Positions 11,360 through 23,559 are shown, counted from the first letter of the stretch. The stretch: 64,000 bases of DNA from Chinchilla lanigera (GCF_000276665.1 NW_004955480.1:9494297-9558296), one strand, 5' to 3'. The notes: generated by a model not told the origin, from the sequence alone. A program made the numbers and translations.

Positions 11360-11751
11360 TGTCTTAGTTACTTTGCTCCAGTTGCTTAAACAAGGTACCT
11401 GCCACCCAAAATTAAAGAGGTATAAGGTTTATTTAGCTCAGTTTGTAGAAGTTTCAGTTCATAGTCAGCTGGCTTCAAGGCGGGGAGACATGGAACAGGG
11501 GCAACAGTTCACGGCAGAAGAAAACAACAAAAGGGACAAGAGTCAAAGAGGCAAAAAGGGAGGAGCAAGCCTCTTTTATTCCTTTATATTGTATTCAGGC
11601 TATCTGCCCTAAGGAGAGTGTAACACCCACACTGCCCGTCCCATCACTAGACAATGAAGCAATCACAAATTCTAGATTTGGTAACCTCTAAAAAGCCTCC
11701 CCTTTTTGACTGCATGAGGTTTTGGAGGGACATCCAAACACAACCATAACA
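11360..11751 (-). repeat. 5' LTR of MaLR provirus
   Basis: A 392-bp terminal repeat beginning TGTCTTAG and ending CATAACA on the + strand, partner of 9493-9883. It provides the reference for the truncated LTRs at 3284 and 5704. Confidence 0.85.
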
Positions 11752-11756
11752 TGCCT

Positions 11757-12800
11757 CAAAGTACTTGATTTGGTGATTTAGTGATTTGCATGAAAATGCC
11801 AATAATATTTATAGATGAGGCACTGTTTTATATTTCCTTATCACATGGATATACGCATATCTCTTCCTGCAACCACATTGAAACACCTGTTTCTTTGCCA
11901 GCCATGCAGTTTAATATCCACTTCAACGCTAAATTTAGATCTATGTTTTTGTCCCTTTTTATATCCTAATGAAGAATTCTAAAAACAGGTGCATTGGAAT
12001 CTTCACTTTCATGTGATCTACTGAGCCTCTTAATTATATGACTGTAAAATTATATGACTGCAAATTTATTGATCCTAATCTCAGAATTTAAACAATGCTC
12101 TGAAACATCTGAACATTCATTTACAATCATGCCGCTTTTCCAATCTCAGTAAAGGCAGACCCCTCTCCTCTCCTTACTCTTTTTGAATAGCATTTTCTCT
12201 TAATTTGCAAAAAATTTAAACCACTAAACTGAAAATATTTGATAGGTGCATCATTAGTTCACAATTCCACATAACCTAGATCTGTTTCTCTTTTTCTCTC
12301 TGTCCATACCAAGGAAAAGAAGCAGTTTTCCCATTATTGTTTTTCCATTTTTTCATTGCTCATTTATTAATAAATATTAAAATATTTACAAGAATATTTT
12401 CCTCCCAAAATACTCTTAAACTCATTCCAATTCTCAGTCTCTCACATCGAAAATTCAACTGAAATTGCTCCTGGATATAACCCTGGTCTTAAATTCAGTG
12501 TCTTCTTTTCAAGTCTCTCCTTGCTTGCCCTTTCTGCAGCACTGATAGTGGTGACCTCTCCCATCTCCTAGTGCCTACTTTGGTTCTGGTGCTAGTTCTT
12601 TAGTCTCCTCTGCCTGGTCTTTTAATGCTGGAGATTCTCAAGATCTCCGATGGGCCTTACCTCTGTTCTCACAGTACTTACTCAGTAGACAAGCTATGTT
12701 CATTTTCTGAAATCCAGTAATAATCGATTTATTAATACTTTCAAGTAAAACTTAGGTGTCATTTCTTGAGATGTGCATACAAAATTATGGACTTAACATG
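11757..12800. other. Unassigned AT-rich sequence
   Basis: No gene or clear repeat. 12470-12690 is CT-rich and could be a diverged upstream part of the L2 that follows. Confidence 0.4.
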
Positions 12801-12804
12801 TTTA

Positions 12805-13275
12805 CTTGGAGGTGTTACTGCTGCTTGAAATCCTTCCAAGTTTTCTGCTTGTCATTAGGATGTAGTTTATGTTCTAATTTGCATGACCTGAGTTCCTCTG
12901 CACCCTTCCGTCTCATGTCACTCACCCCTCTGTGGAGGCTGTCATTCCTCTCTCCAAATGCACTGGAGCTTTCTTAGGTTTTTCCATTCCTGGGACACTT
13001 CTCTAACTTCACCACTGAGTCTTATTTCTCCTTGTCTTAGGCCTCAGATTATTTACCATGGGAAGCCTTCTTTGATTTGCAGAGGAGGTAAACTTCAGTT
13101 TTATATTCCAGTGGCATACTCTACTTCAGCCTAACACACTGCACCCATTCCTCATTACAACGCAGGCTCTATGTTCTTTAGCAGATTATTAACTCCACCA
13201 GGATGATGTCCACAGCTGTTGTACACACCGCTCTGTTGCCTGTCCCTTGTGTCAGTGAGCACTTGTACCCTCCCA
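12805..13275 (+). mobile_element. L2 LINE fragment
   Basis: Ordered L2 3' landmarks are present: 'gcttgaaatccttccaag', 'cattaggatgtagtttatgt', 'gcatgacctgagttcctctg', 'tcctgggacacttctctaac', 'gggaagccttctttga'. It is diverged and non-coding. Confidence 0.7.
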
Positions 13276-13879
13276 CTCCTCCCCATGTTCCTTTGCCTCT
13301 GGGGTTTGTACTGCATCAACAAAACCTTGGTTTCTCTCTCAGCCATCCACCTTCCCCTTAGCTCTCACATTTACTATCTCCCAGAAGGAAAGAAAATTTA
13401 AAGGCATAAAAAATTTGGAAAAAAGATTTGGAAGAGTATCATTCTCCTTTGGACACTTAACTAACAGACTAAAAGCAACATCTTCGAACAGCTTTATCAA
13501 AGTCTTCTCTTCTTCACCTCTAGGTTTACTTTTTATATTTTTCAACTGGATTCCAGCTCAGGCAGATAGAGGGAATTTTACTGGGCCTTTAAAAACCCCC
13601 AAATATCCTAATTCCTGGCCCATTGCAGCTATATATGTGTTGATATAAATTTAAGAAAAAAAATCACTAATGTAAATCATGAAATTACAGGAAGATCAAA
13701 GAAGAGTTTGGAATAGAGGAAAGAGTACCAGGAAAAAGGGAGAAGGCAGAATTCATAAAGAATGAACAAAGTAGGGAAATTATTGTAAGACAAAATATAG
13801 ACTATTTCATTAATCTTCATAATAATTATGGGTGGAAAACAGGGAAAATGATATTTTTTTAATTTTTAGTTTTAGTTCT
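13276..13879. other. Unassigned sequence
   Basis: No gene. A short MIR-like tail ('cattaatcttcataataatt') at about 13809 is too short to call with confidence. Confidence 0.4.
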
Positions 13880-14030
13880 TTTTCTGTCTTTTTGAGACAG
13901 GGTGTCACTGTGCAGTTCAGGCTCACCTTGAGCTCACTTTGTAGTCCAGGCTGCTCTGGAACTCACCATGATCCTCCTGCCTCATCCTTCTGAGTGCTGG
14001 GATTACAGGCCTGAACCACCACACCTGGTT
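13880..14030 (-). mobile_element. B1-type SINE (7SL-derived)
   Basis: The minus strand reads 'ccaggtgtggtggttcaggc' then 'ctgtaatcccagcactcaga', the 7SL/B1 head with pol III B-box region, then two related 'cagcctg' segments and 'accctgtctcaaaaag'. The repeated middle segment makes it longer than mouse B1 and fits B1-type SINEs of other rodents. Confidence 0.85.
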
Positions 14031-15175
14031 TGATATATGTTAAATAACAGTTAAGGACAGAAAAAAAAGAAGTTGATGGAAGGACACATTTTTTAAAAAG
14101 GAAGACAAAGAGGCAAAGCTCTAGATAAAAATGAGAAATCAGGGATAGGTTTGCAAGGGGATTAGAGACTGAACAGTACATTTGTTTATTAATAAGTGAG
14201 AAAGCAGCTTCCAAAAGTTATAAAGTGAGCTGAAAACAATTTTGAGACCAGAGTCAGGTGGGGTTTTTTTGGTTGTTGGTGTTGTTGTTGTTGTGTTTGG
14301 TTTATTTGTTTTTGTTTTTACTTTGAGCTCAAAGCCCTTTGGCTTCCAATGCTCTGGCTTTTAAAAATGTGAAGAGTTTTAAAAAAGACCATGGGGAAGG
14401 ATACACTGGGAGGCTGGGAAAAGGGATGAATGATGGAAAATGTAGCATGGGATGAGACAAGTGAATAAAGGAAGTGAGAGGTCTCATTTCTAATTCATAG
14501 ATGTTTTACTTTATTCAGTGCTTAGTGTCTGTGATTTAGTGGTGGTTGGGCACATGGAACAGGAGAGCAGAAAATAATGAAAATATGATGTTGGCAATGC
14601 CATCCATCAATCTGAAATATGGAGTGGTGGCAGGTCTGCATTCGAGATCAAAAGTCTGAGTTTGGAACAGCCCAGTATGCTAAACCAAATACCAATATTT
14701 CATAGTTTTTTCATCTGAATTAAAAAATGAAATGTCATCTGTTTGTAACATGCACCTCACTGTGATCTGGTTTTGTGAAAAATAAAGCAGCCAAAACTTA
14801 AAGGGACAGGCATGTCATTTTTGAGGAATATTGTTGCTTATATCCATTTTCCAAAAGAAGACGTGCAGTGGAAGGTGAATGAAAATTTTCATTTGAAAGT
14901 CAAACTTGTTTTGTTGTGTCTTCAGTGTTTTACTTGTAGAGGTCACTATTACAGGACCATTAACAAAAGAACAGAGTTTTTAAAATTTAATTTAATTATA
15001 TTGTAGTTATAGGGTATTAGAAGGATAAAATGGCCTTCCAAGAATATGCCCCTTGTCATCAGGTGTAGTATTGTGCTTTGGGAAGGTGAAGAACACCCAA
15101 AATTGCCTGCAATTCTATTTCATATAAGCCTAACTATGGTAAAAATTGAATACAATGAGAACATTTGTTAGTAAG
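14031..15175. other. Unassigned sequence with GTT-rich run
   Basis: A (GTT)n-like low-complexity run lies at 14262-14310. No gene or clear transposon otherwise. Confidence 0.4.
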
Positions 15176-15179
15176 ACTA

Positions 15180-15400
15180 TCGAATGCTTCTGAGCTGCTG
15201 ATATTTGCTAGGTATTAGTCTATGAATTTATATACATTTCCTTATTTAATCCTCACTACAACCTTTTCAAATATGCTTTATTAAACCTGAGACCTTGATA
15301 AGTATTCTGTTCCTAAAAGAGGGAAATTAACTTACCGTACCTTGCACAGTTACTGAGGGGTACTGATTATATTCCAAGAACTTCATAAACATGATTGTAA
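15180..15400 (-). mobile_element. MIR SINE remnant
   Basis: 'ccttatttaatcctcactac' followed by 'aacctt' is the reverse complement of the MIR core ('catttaatcctcacaacaaccc'), with a diverged continuation. Confidence 0.6.
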
Positions 15401-18400
15401 TTATAAAAAAGTCATACAACAAAAATCATAAAGTTTGTCTTACCAAAAAAAGGTGTGATAGTATGTATAAGTTATACGGACTCTGAAGGCTTATGTAAAA
15501 CATTAAATCAGAGATTTCTGGGAACTAGTTTATACACTTTCACATCAATCATCCTAAAGCAACAATAAAAGGTCCCAGAGGCTAAGGAAGGTGGTGAGTG
15601 ACCAAGAGTGAGAGGTTAGTTAACACGTACAAAGTTACAGTTAATTACAAGGAATAAATTCTGGTTTTCTGTTGGAATGTCAGAGACTACAGTCAACAAT
15701 AATATATTGTAGATTTAAATAGCTAGAAAAGATGACTATTTCACCACAAAAATGATAAATGTATGGGAGGATGGATATGCTCAGACTTTTGATTTGATAA
15801 TTAGGCAGTGTATACAAGTACAGAAACAGCACATTTTTATGAAATTGCACTATTTGTCCAATAATTATGTCAATTTATTTTTTAAAAAACCACAAATACA
15901 CAAGGAATTGGCAATGGAAAAAAAAAGTTTAGTGATGGAGGTGGTACTGAGCTTGTCATGTCACTTTGAAAGAAAGTTGGGAGGGCTGCCCCCGGCCTAG
16001 GAGAAAGTGAGAGGCCAGAGAAAGGCAATGTAATGAGGAGGAAGGGTTGGGCTAGCTTTATCAGGTAAGAGATGAGCACAGCTGCCTATCAGTGAGGGCT
16101 TTGAATGGGAGGCTGAAGAATTCGGGAACAGTTGCTGGTTTCTGCAGGCCCTATTTGTCCTGGATGGATGACTGGCTAGTTCTCAGTTGAACCCGAGCTT
16201 CTCATTGTTCAGAATAGACCTGCTCTTGGCAAAACTTCAACCCAAGAGCCTTTAAAAGTTCATTAAAAATCTGGAAAGCTTTCTGAATTACCAAAAGGCT
16301 CCAGCATTCCATTTAAATGTAAATATACTTCAGAGTTTAAATTCTACCATTTAAGAATGAATAGCAAGAAGTTCTTGGAAGTGGGTGCTGTTTGGAAAAA
16401 GAAATTGAGAAGTAATGAACAGCAATGGCCCAGGAAAGACACCAATGCATCACGGAATGCTGTAGGTTTCCAGAAATCACTGCAGACCTCTAATGGTGAT
16501 CATAAGTCAGAGAATTCACAACTTGACATCAGAAACATAGCTGTTGGACACTGAAATACAAACAGAAACCTCAGAATAAAGCTCAGCTGGGCTTGGGCAG
16601 AGTTATGCTGCCAGGTGGCAGTGTGTATAGAAGTCTGTCAGGTCGAGATCTACGGTAAAGTGGTAGCTGGCCAGCCGAGTCTAGAGAGAAGCCCCAGTTC
16701 CATCCAGCTGGCACCTGTGTGGCCCAGTGATGATCCCGACTTTGCTCTTGCTTGTCCTCACATCCATGTCAATGGAGTCTTCAGAAGGTCTCAGTGGAGA
16801 ATTAACATGAAAGATTATTGTCTTGGAGACACTGGAAAAAAAAGATGCTAGGCTTTCTGATGTGATTCTTTGGGAAGGAGACTTCAGTCTAAAAAAGTAA
16901 GGATAAAAGATAAACTTGGTAATGCTTATGAAGAAGAGGTATGCTGGAGTGACATTTCTAACCCTCACTCCTTCCTTCATTGCCTGAATCAATTTAGGAG
17001 ACATTTTGTTTTCATTTCACTGAATTCTTGGTTGTCTATAGACTATACAAGCAGTATAGAGAATTTCTCTATATTTTCATAAAAATAATGTAAAAACTAT
17101 AATGTTGTGTATTTCCACAAAACATAGTTTTTAAACATTATAATTTTAAAACAAAAAGAACTTGAAGAATTGTAGAAAATACAAAGTAATTACAATTTGT
17201 ATGTGCTCTCATGAAAACTAGATAATGATTGCTAATATGTTGGAGCATACTTTTCCATTCTTTTGTTAAAACACACAGACACAATCTTTAACAAAACTTG
17301 AATAATGTCATAGGTAAATTATGTTTAAAAACCTGTATTTTTATGTTTCATTAAAATGATACAGGTTTGATATAGTAGATAACTTTTAATAAGTAAAAAT
17401 CTTAAACTGTTAGAGCTGAATTAGCATCTAAGAACACATTCATCTATCTTGATCCATAAATTGTTGACTTTCACAATATTAAAATTGATGTTAATATTTT
17501 TCTGAAAGTATTAAATTATCCTTAGAAGATATCAAGAATTCCCAGTATAGATCAAAACTGAAATTTAAGTATTCTTTTATTTCATCTGAACATTTGAGTT
17601 TGGACTAAACAGCTACTTTACAAAGAGCACAGGCACACATTTGGGGGATTTTCAAATAGAAAATAGAAATTTTTCTTATTAAATAGTCACATACATACAC
17701 AGATGAGTATGATATTTTAGCTTTAAATTAAAATCCTGAGTTTATATAAATTAGACCTGAGGTGTTAAAGTGGGTATTTAGAAAATAACATATATTTCAC
17801 TCAGAGAGATTGGTAATCCTATTCATGACAAGAACAGACTTGGGATGTCTGAGAGCTGTTTGACAGATAATGCTTAACCCATATTCCACCATATTATTTT
17901 TCATAACCTTTAACGATTCCCTAAATTTCACATCAACACACCTTATCTGTGTACTTTTGGTGGGAGTGAGTATTGGGTGATACTCAGGAAATATGTGCAC
18001 CTCTAAGGGTAGTTGAAGACACTTTTATGTTATTTTATTTTATTTTATTTTATTTTATTTTATGCTATCCATTGTTGCATGTTTTTTGTGCAGCAAAATG
18101 TTTCTGCAAATAGCATGGCTTCCTGTAGACAACCTGTCTGGCTTGGGAGCACCGAGGGGGAAAGACGCAGCCTTGGACTGAGAAGCTGTGGGCTCTACAC
18201 GCTGGTTCACATAACACCATTGCCCTCAGTGCCGCAGTCTTGTTTCAGAGATTTTAGAAATTTGGAAAAACATAAATAGCATCTTATTTCCTTTGAAAGG
18301 TCATTTGGTCTTTATTTTTCTTTAAAAACTACACACAATCATATCTATAGAATATAGGTTATTTAAATATCCCCTTGATGTGGGATGCATGAATTATCTA

Positions 18401-18505
18401 CCATAGTTCATTACCATAGAAATATTCTGGTGAACCTAATTAACATGAATTACAAATTAATCCTCAGGGTCGACTCTTAGAAAGATCCCAAGGACTAAAA
18501 CGTTA
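15401..18505. other. Unassigned, partly single-copy AT-rich sequence
   Basis: About 3 kb without a recognised repeat apart from the pentamer run at 18031. 16550-16860 is GC-richer than its surroundings and has short open frames on both strands (78 codons +, 107 codons -) with no domain; it is a possible conserved non-coding segment or chance. 17090-17800 is strongly AT-rich. Confidence 0.4.
18031..18063. repeat. (TATTT)n microsatellite
   Basis: About 6.5 tandem copies of a pentamer, uninterrupted. Confidence 0.95.
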
Positions 18506-18509
18506 ATAT

Positions 18510-18810
18510 CAAACTAAAACTTATGGATACATATTGCCAAATGGATCCTCAAAGTACTGTATAACTTTATCACCAGGCATGAATAGGCCTATATCAAAAC
18601 ACAACTTCAGTCTGACTGCTAAGTTTCTTTAGCATGCTACTTGCCTAGAACTATGATATTTTATGATTATTTAACTCCCCTTTTGATTACTAGTGAAGTT
18701 GGAGAACTTGTTCGTAGGTTTATGGCTCATTTGTATTTCGTTTGCTGCAAAGTATTTTCATACACTTTGCCCATTTATCAATCTGATTATAAGTATTTTA
18801 ACAATGTTAC
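18510..18810 (-). mobile_element. Old L1/HAL1 fragment
   Basis: 'ttgccaaatggatcctcaaa', 'tttatcaccaggcatgaata', 'ttgattactagtgaagttgg' and 'ctttgcccatttatcaatct' follow the reverse-complement order of ancient L1 ORF2. Heavily diverged. Confidence 0.6.
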
Positions 18811-18929
18811 ATAAGATATGATTATACCTTCTATATGTATGTGTGTATGTATGTATAAGTACCACATATTTATTTATTACACTTATACAATAAATAAATG
18901 GTCAAAAATTTACATACAAACTCTCTACA

Positions 18930-19200
18930 TAGAGGTAGCAGCTGTTGATGCATCATCTGATATTTTTCCAATTTCATAGCACAAACATGGTCAGATGTTA
19001 ACTCACACAATTCTTGACAAAACTGATTTTTCTTTGCTTAATAAATAATTTGTTGAAAAATAATATGGAAGTCTGAATAATATGTCACATACGGATGTGT
19101 AATGATGTATTTAATCAAATCTTTTGTTATATGCTTGTATTTTCTTTTAACTGTTATGAATATGTTTGCTCACAGAAGTTAAAATAATAAAAAGTAGTTC
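18930..19200 (-). mobile_element. Old L1-like 3' region remnant
   Basis: The pattern of AT-rich sequence resembles the ancient L1 ORF2 tail ('acatacggatgtgtaatgat', 'aactgttatgaatatgtttg'). It lies out of order relative to 18510-18810, so it is a separate fragment or the result of a rearrangement. Confidence 0.4.
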
Positions 19201-19379
19201 ATCCTTTCCAATTGTATTAATAGTAACTTAATAGTATATGAAGATTTAATAACTTTTAGAGGTAAGGAAACAATAGGTATCATAAAGCAATGTGTTTAGT
19301 AGAGGGTACTTAGATTTGTCTGGAAGACAGATGGCTTGTAGACTCTGCATGTTATCTGTCTGACTACATATAAAATTCT

Positions 19380-19690
19380 TCCCACATTCACAACTCCAAT
19401 ATATTTCTCCCAGTCACTCTCACTGGTCTCTCTGCCCAGGATTCTCTGTTTTTACTATATTTGTATAATTTCGTTGACTCTTCACTATCATTTTAAAAAT
19501 ACTTCCTACATCTCATCCCTTATTCTTAGCCTATGCTTTATCTCTTTGTTGCAACTTACAACCACTTGACATTACTATATATCACTTTGTTCTACTGTAT
19601 CTTATATTTATTTGCTACTAGGATCTCAGTTCCTAGAGATAAAGGAATCAATATGTTTAATTTATGACTGAGTCCTCAAACCTGCCCTCA
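19380..19690 (+). mobile_element. L2 3' end fragment
   Basis: 'tatatcactttgttctactg', 'tttatttgctactaggatct' and 'gactgagtcctcaaacctg' mirror the L2 3' terminal block (Tyr/Ile-like AT run, 'actagaatgtaagctcc', 'ctgctgtatccccagc'). Confidence 0.55.
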
Positions 19691-20485
19691 ACATACAAAA
19701 GATTACCAAAAAATTGTAAACATGTAAGAGAGTAAATGAATGTAAATGTGCATACATTTGTGTAAGCAATGAAGTGCTGTCATATCAACTGGCACATTTC
19801 TCTTCACCTCTTCAACATCCCTGGGTGTGAGAGCTGACTCCCAGTTTTACCCATGCCTGCAACACATGTCGGTCTCAGTTCAGAGCACATTCACCCAGCA
19901 CAGCACCACTGTGAGAGGCACTGAAAACATCTGCTCCTTACATTGGATGCAGTCTTTCAAGACCTCCATTTGACTTCTCAATTATCTCCAACCTTTTGGC
20001 TAAAATCATAATACTTTCCCCGCCCCATACGAATATCCTAGATGGGTACTTTCTTTCTTGGAATCTTTTGAATTTGTTTGAAACTGGTCTTTTAAGAAAC
20101 CCATACAAACAGCTGTACTTCTTTTACTTTCTCAGATATAGTTACCAGGGCATTACCCATTGTTCCTGGCCCATCTCAATAATATTGCCTGATGCAGACA
20201 CATCACCATCTCTTCCATCCACTTCAGCTGTCCAGCATCATCAGACTAAGTTAAAATGAGACAACTGCAGCTACACATTTGCAAACTGGATGAATTATAA
20301 ACAATAGGTAAGTAAATCATAAATGACAAGGAAAGGAATTAATTATTGAATAGATTTTACCAAAAAAAAATCTTTTGCTTTCTCTCAGTGTTTTTTGTTT
20401 AAATTTCATAATTAGTTTTCTGGTCTTAGATTAAATTTTCAATACTTTTCTCCAAAGATTCTTGGTAAAGCATACAGTGTAATTT
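19691..20485. other. Unassigned sequence
   Basis: An 87-codon frame at 19996-20259 has no recognisable feature. Nothing else seen. Confidence 0.4.
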
Positions 20486-20489
20486 TAGG

Positions 20490-20585
20490 AAGTGTGAATT
20501 TCTTATAGTAGCTAACTAAAGTTGACATGAGCTACGTGACAGGCATTGCATGAACTCATTTAGTTGTCACAGATATATTTTGCTC
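20490..20585 (-). mobile_element. MIR SINE remnant
   Basis: 'ctacgtgacaggcattgcat' and 'gaactcatttagttgtcaca' resemble the reverse-complement MIR 3' part ('atgtgccaggcactgt', 'ctcatttaatcctcaca'). Confidence 0.5.
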
Positions 20586-20703
20586 TGGATTGTGGGTCAG
20601 CACACATTAGATTATCCTAAGGTAACAAACTAACTCAGAACCCCAGAGGCTCTGCAAAACACAAAGTTATTACTACTTCATGTTATGCTTGTAATAAAGA
20701 TAG

Positions 20704-21176
20704 TGTATCAGTCAGGGTTTTACTGAGAAACAGATATGACCCAAGATATAGAAATGTATAAGAAATTACAAGACTGGCTTATGATGGCCAGCCACAAGAG
20801 GCAGCTTGCAGAGAGTATCTGCACACTGGAAACTGAAGGATTCAGTTCAAAGACTGGAATAGTGTCCATGTAAGTCCACATTAGGAGGCTGATGGGTCTG
20901 CAATGGAATACTAATGAGTCTATGCTGAAAGGCTGAAGGATCCAAGGCAGAAGTCAAAGTGTCTGCACTAGAATCCAGAAGATGACATCCATGCTGAAGG
21001 TGAAGACTGGAGCTCCTCTCAAGAGCAGAAGCCTGTATGTCCTCCTCATTTCCCTTTTACATCATCCAGGCAATGAGCCACCCTAGGGTGGGTCCTCTAC
21101 ACCCTAGAGTGTAGAATTGCTGAACTGATTTAGTTAAACTTCTAAATTTCTCATGGTGACACAATCAATCAACAAC
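20704..21176 (-). mobile_element. Solo LTR with CCCTAGGG repeats (same family as 33261)
   Basis: It starts TGTATCAGTCAGGGTTT and ends near 'caatcaatcaaca'. Its reverse complement aligns with the + strand element at 33261-33555, sharing 'gttgattgatt', the CACCCTAGGGTG palindrome, 'aagggaaatgagga' and 'ggagctccagtcttcacctt'. Two palindrome units lie 21 bp apart at 21081 and 21102 (the second changed to CCCTAGAG). No internal region is present. Confidence 0.75.
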
Positions 21177-21180
21177 TATA

Positions 21181-21845
21181 GACAGGAAGATGTTCAGAAT
21201 TACACAGAGTGGTAGTTGAACAGTTCCTTTTCCTCCCATCCAGACAGAGGGCTCCACCTGACCTCAGCTTTCTGTCTATGGTCTTTTATCTTTATTTCTC
21301 CATCCCCTGAGCTAGACTTGGCAGTGCAGGTTGAAGGACAGTGTCAAGATCAAGCCTATCTTTCATACTCTCACTGAATTTGCATTCTTCCTTAGATGTA
21401 GTCTGAGGAGATATTAGCTAGATCTTTTAATAGCTATGTACCTCACCAAAATGTTGTAGTGAATTATTGATACAATCTTTTGGAGATCTGTAACCGTCAC
21501 CAAACAACATCATTTATGATTTTGAATAATCGATGTCAAAATCTCTTATTACTTCTTTTCAAAATTTTTGAACTTCTATCATGGCTAAATTATCTAATAG
21601 TTCTATGATATTTCTGCATTTTTTCTGGGTATCCTCCGATATTAGGAGAGACTAAGAGATTGAGTGTTGAGTAATGGTAAAAACTAAATGATCCATTGTA
21701 AGCTGAGTAGCATGCTGAGTTTTACCATATTTGAGCTCATTCATTAGCTTTTGAAAATATAATTTGAAGGGTGCATGGGTAAATGCATTTTTACAATATA
21801 TGTCAGTTTACAGGGAATCTTTATTTTTTGATTCTGCTACAATAC
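21181..21845. other. Unassigned AT-rich sequence
   Basis: No gene. A loose inverted repeat (GGTAAAAAC near 21677 and GTTTTACC near 21719) is noted but could be chance. Confidence 0.4.
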
Positions 21846-21849
21846 AGAA

Positions 21850-22440
21850 ATGTTTTACTTTCATGCATTGTTGAGGTGATATTACAAAATGAATTTTAAA
21901 ACATTTTGTTCCCTGCCTTCTTTTCCCCGATCCCTCTCCCTACTTTCCTTTCCCATTTGAACATTTTCTTCCTATTTCTCAGTATCCATTATACATTTTG
22001 GTCCTTATTTTCACTTTCAGCTTTGTCACACCAGAGAAACTATATGATATTTACACACATGTGTCCAATTTATTTCACTTGAGAATATGATTTCAAGGTG
22101 CATCCACTTACCTAGAAATGTCTCAAGTTTATCCTTCTTTATGGCTGAGTAGTACTCAATTGTAGAAAAATACCACATCTTCTTTACCCATTCATCAGCT
22201 GATGGACATTTGGGCTGTTTCCAAGATTTGGTTATTACAAACTGTGTTCTAAACATGGGTGTGCCTATATTGCTGTGGTGTGATGCTTTTAATTCTTTCC
22301 GGGAGTTTCCAAGGAGGGGGATAGCTGGATCCAGTGGGACCTCTAGTGCTACATTTTTGATGAATCTCTACACTGATTTCCACAGTGGTTTCACCAGTCT
22401 ACACTCCTACCAATGGTGGAAAAGGGTTTCTTTTTATATT
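21850..22440 (-). mobile_element. L1 3' fragment (ORF2 C-terminus and 3' UTR)
   Basis: The minus-strand frame at 22026-22256 contains EYYSAIKK, a hallmark of the L1 ORF2 protein C-terminus, followed by 'LETFLGKWMHLEIIF'. Toward lower coordinates lies a CT-rich run (21900-21960), which is the purine-rich 3' UTR read in reverse. Upstream ORF2 continues to about 22435 with 'gctgtttccaag', 'attgctgtgg' and 'ctacactcctaccaatggtg'. It is 5'-truncated and not functional. Confidence 0.85.
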
Positions 22441-22533
22441 AAATCAAAATATAGATGTAATTTAAATGTCTAGTAGTATCATTATTAAGTAAGCAATACT
22501 TATGAAATAGGAAATTAGGTACTGTTAAAATTT

Positions 22534-22613
22534 ATGGTACTGGGGATCAAATCCAGGGCATTGTTCATGTTAGGCAAGGACTCCATCAATGAAATGTATC
22601 CCTACCCCTAGGT
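22534..22613 (-). mobile_element. ID-type SINE remnant
   Basis: 'tggtactggggatcaaatcc', 'agggca' and 'ttaggcaagga' are the reverse complement of the tRNA-Ala-derived ID body. Diverged, no clear tail. Confidence 0.7.
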
Positions 22614-22939
22614 AATTTGTGTAATTGTTTATTAAATAACAATTAATAAATTTTCTTCAACCATTTTCCAAAAGAGCAGAAAGGCTACTCTCATATGGCA
22701 GAAAAATTCTCTTCATATAAGTTCAATCAAATTTAAGATCTACCAGTGGGCATGTGGTGTGAAACGTTAGAATATTTCCAGTTTCACAATTATGGGCTCT
22801 TTGAGCTTGATGTAGCTCTGCCTGGAACTCTTCTATTCTCAAATATTTCAGTATCTGTCCACCATACTTATTTCAGTTTCAGCTTGGATATCTCCTCTTC
22901 CATGTAGAACTACTTTTACTCCTAGTTATTGTGGTATAT

Positions 22940-23090
22940 GTACTGGTAAACAATTTGATAAAAACTGGCAATTTGTAAAAGCTAAACATGTGCTGGCTCT
23001 ATGGCCCAAAAATATCACTCCTGATATCGATTGTTACAATTACATTTTAAGAATATAACTGGAAGCAATGAAAAGGTATGCTCATGTTGT
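22940..23090 (+). mobile_element. Old L1 fragment
   Basis: 'aaaactggcaatttgtaaaa', 'gctaaacatgtgctggctct' and 'atggcccaaaaatatcactc' match the sense-strand L1 block 'aaattaaacat...ctatgacccagcaattccactc'. Confidence 0.55.
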
Positions 23091-23091
23091 T

Positions 23092-23290
23092 GGCTGGGAG
23101 TGGCAACACACACCTATAATCCCAGAAATCTAGAAAACTGAGGCAGGAGGATCACAAAGTAAAGCCCAGTGTGGAAAACTTAGTGAACAAAAGAGATCCT
23201 GACTTAAAATAAAGAATTGTTTTAAAGGCAGCCAGGGACCTAGTTTAGTGAGAAGGCTCTGGGTTCAACTGGAAGTACCACAATAAATAC
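23092..23290 (+). mobile_element. Composite B1+ID SINE
   Basis: The left part is a B1 monomer ('ggctgggagtggcaacacac', 'ctataatcccag', 'gaggcaggaggatcac', 'gatcctgacttaaaa'). The right part is a degraded tRNA-Ala ID unit ('cagccagggacctagtttag', 'ctctgggttcaactgg', 'accacaataaata'). The order B1 then ID matches the composite SINEs described in squirrel-related and some other non-murid rodents. The A-rich tail runs into the TTTC microsatellite. Confidence 0.75.
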
Positions 23291-23304
23291 ATATATAGCA
23301 GCTT

Positions 23305-23308
<4 letters not shown>

Positions 23309-23373
<65 letters not shown>

Positions 23374-23392
23374 TTTCTTTCTTTCTTTCTTC
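23309..23392. repeat. (TTTC)n microsatellite
   Basis: About 84 bp of tetranucleotide repeat with one unit shortened (TTC) and a TTCC end, seeded next to a SINE tail. Confidence 0.95.
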
Positions 23393-23559
23393 CTTTACCT
23401 AGAAGAAAGAAAAAGGAAAAGTATCCTTGATGAGAAAGACTCACTATAATTAAGGTATTAATTCTCTTAAACGAATTTATGATTTTATGTGCTCTTCATA
23501 GAAAGATTAGTAATGATACCTAAATAAACCAGTTCTAATTAAGGTTTATATGAACAAAT

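Larger units (their letters stand above)
9493..11751 (-). mobile_element. Complete MaLR (ERVL-MaLR) provirus
   Basis: Two LTRs in the same orientation (9493-9883 and 11360-11751) flank a 1,476-bp internal region. The element ends in TG...CA (TGTC...ACA as read on +) and is flanked by TGCAT (9488-9492) and TGCCT (11752-11756), a 5-bp target duplication with one change. The size fits MaLR elements, which lack pol and env and carry only a gag-like remnant. No long frame remains, so it is non-autonomous and dead. It retains nearly all of its structure, unlike the duplicated copies at 1864-6032. Confidence 0.85.

Noticed and set aside
13963..14214. 83-codon minus frame ending in PGVVVQACNPST
   Set aside because: That string is the well-known translation of an Alu/B1 SINE head.
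22026..22256. 76-codon minus frame with EYYSAIKK as a possible gene
   Set aside because: It is the C-terminus of a truncated L1 ORF2.
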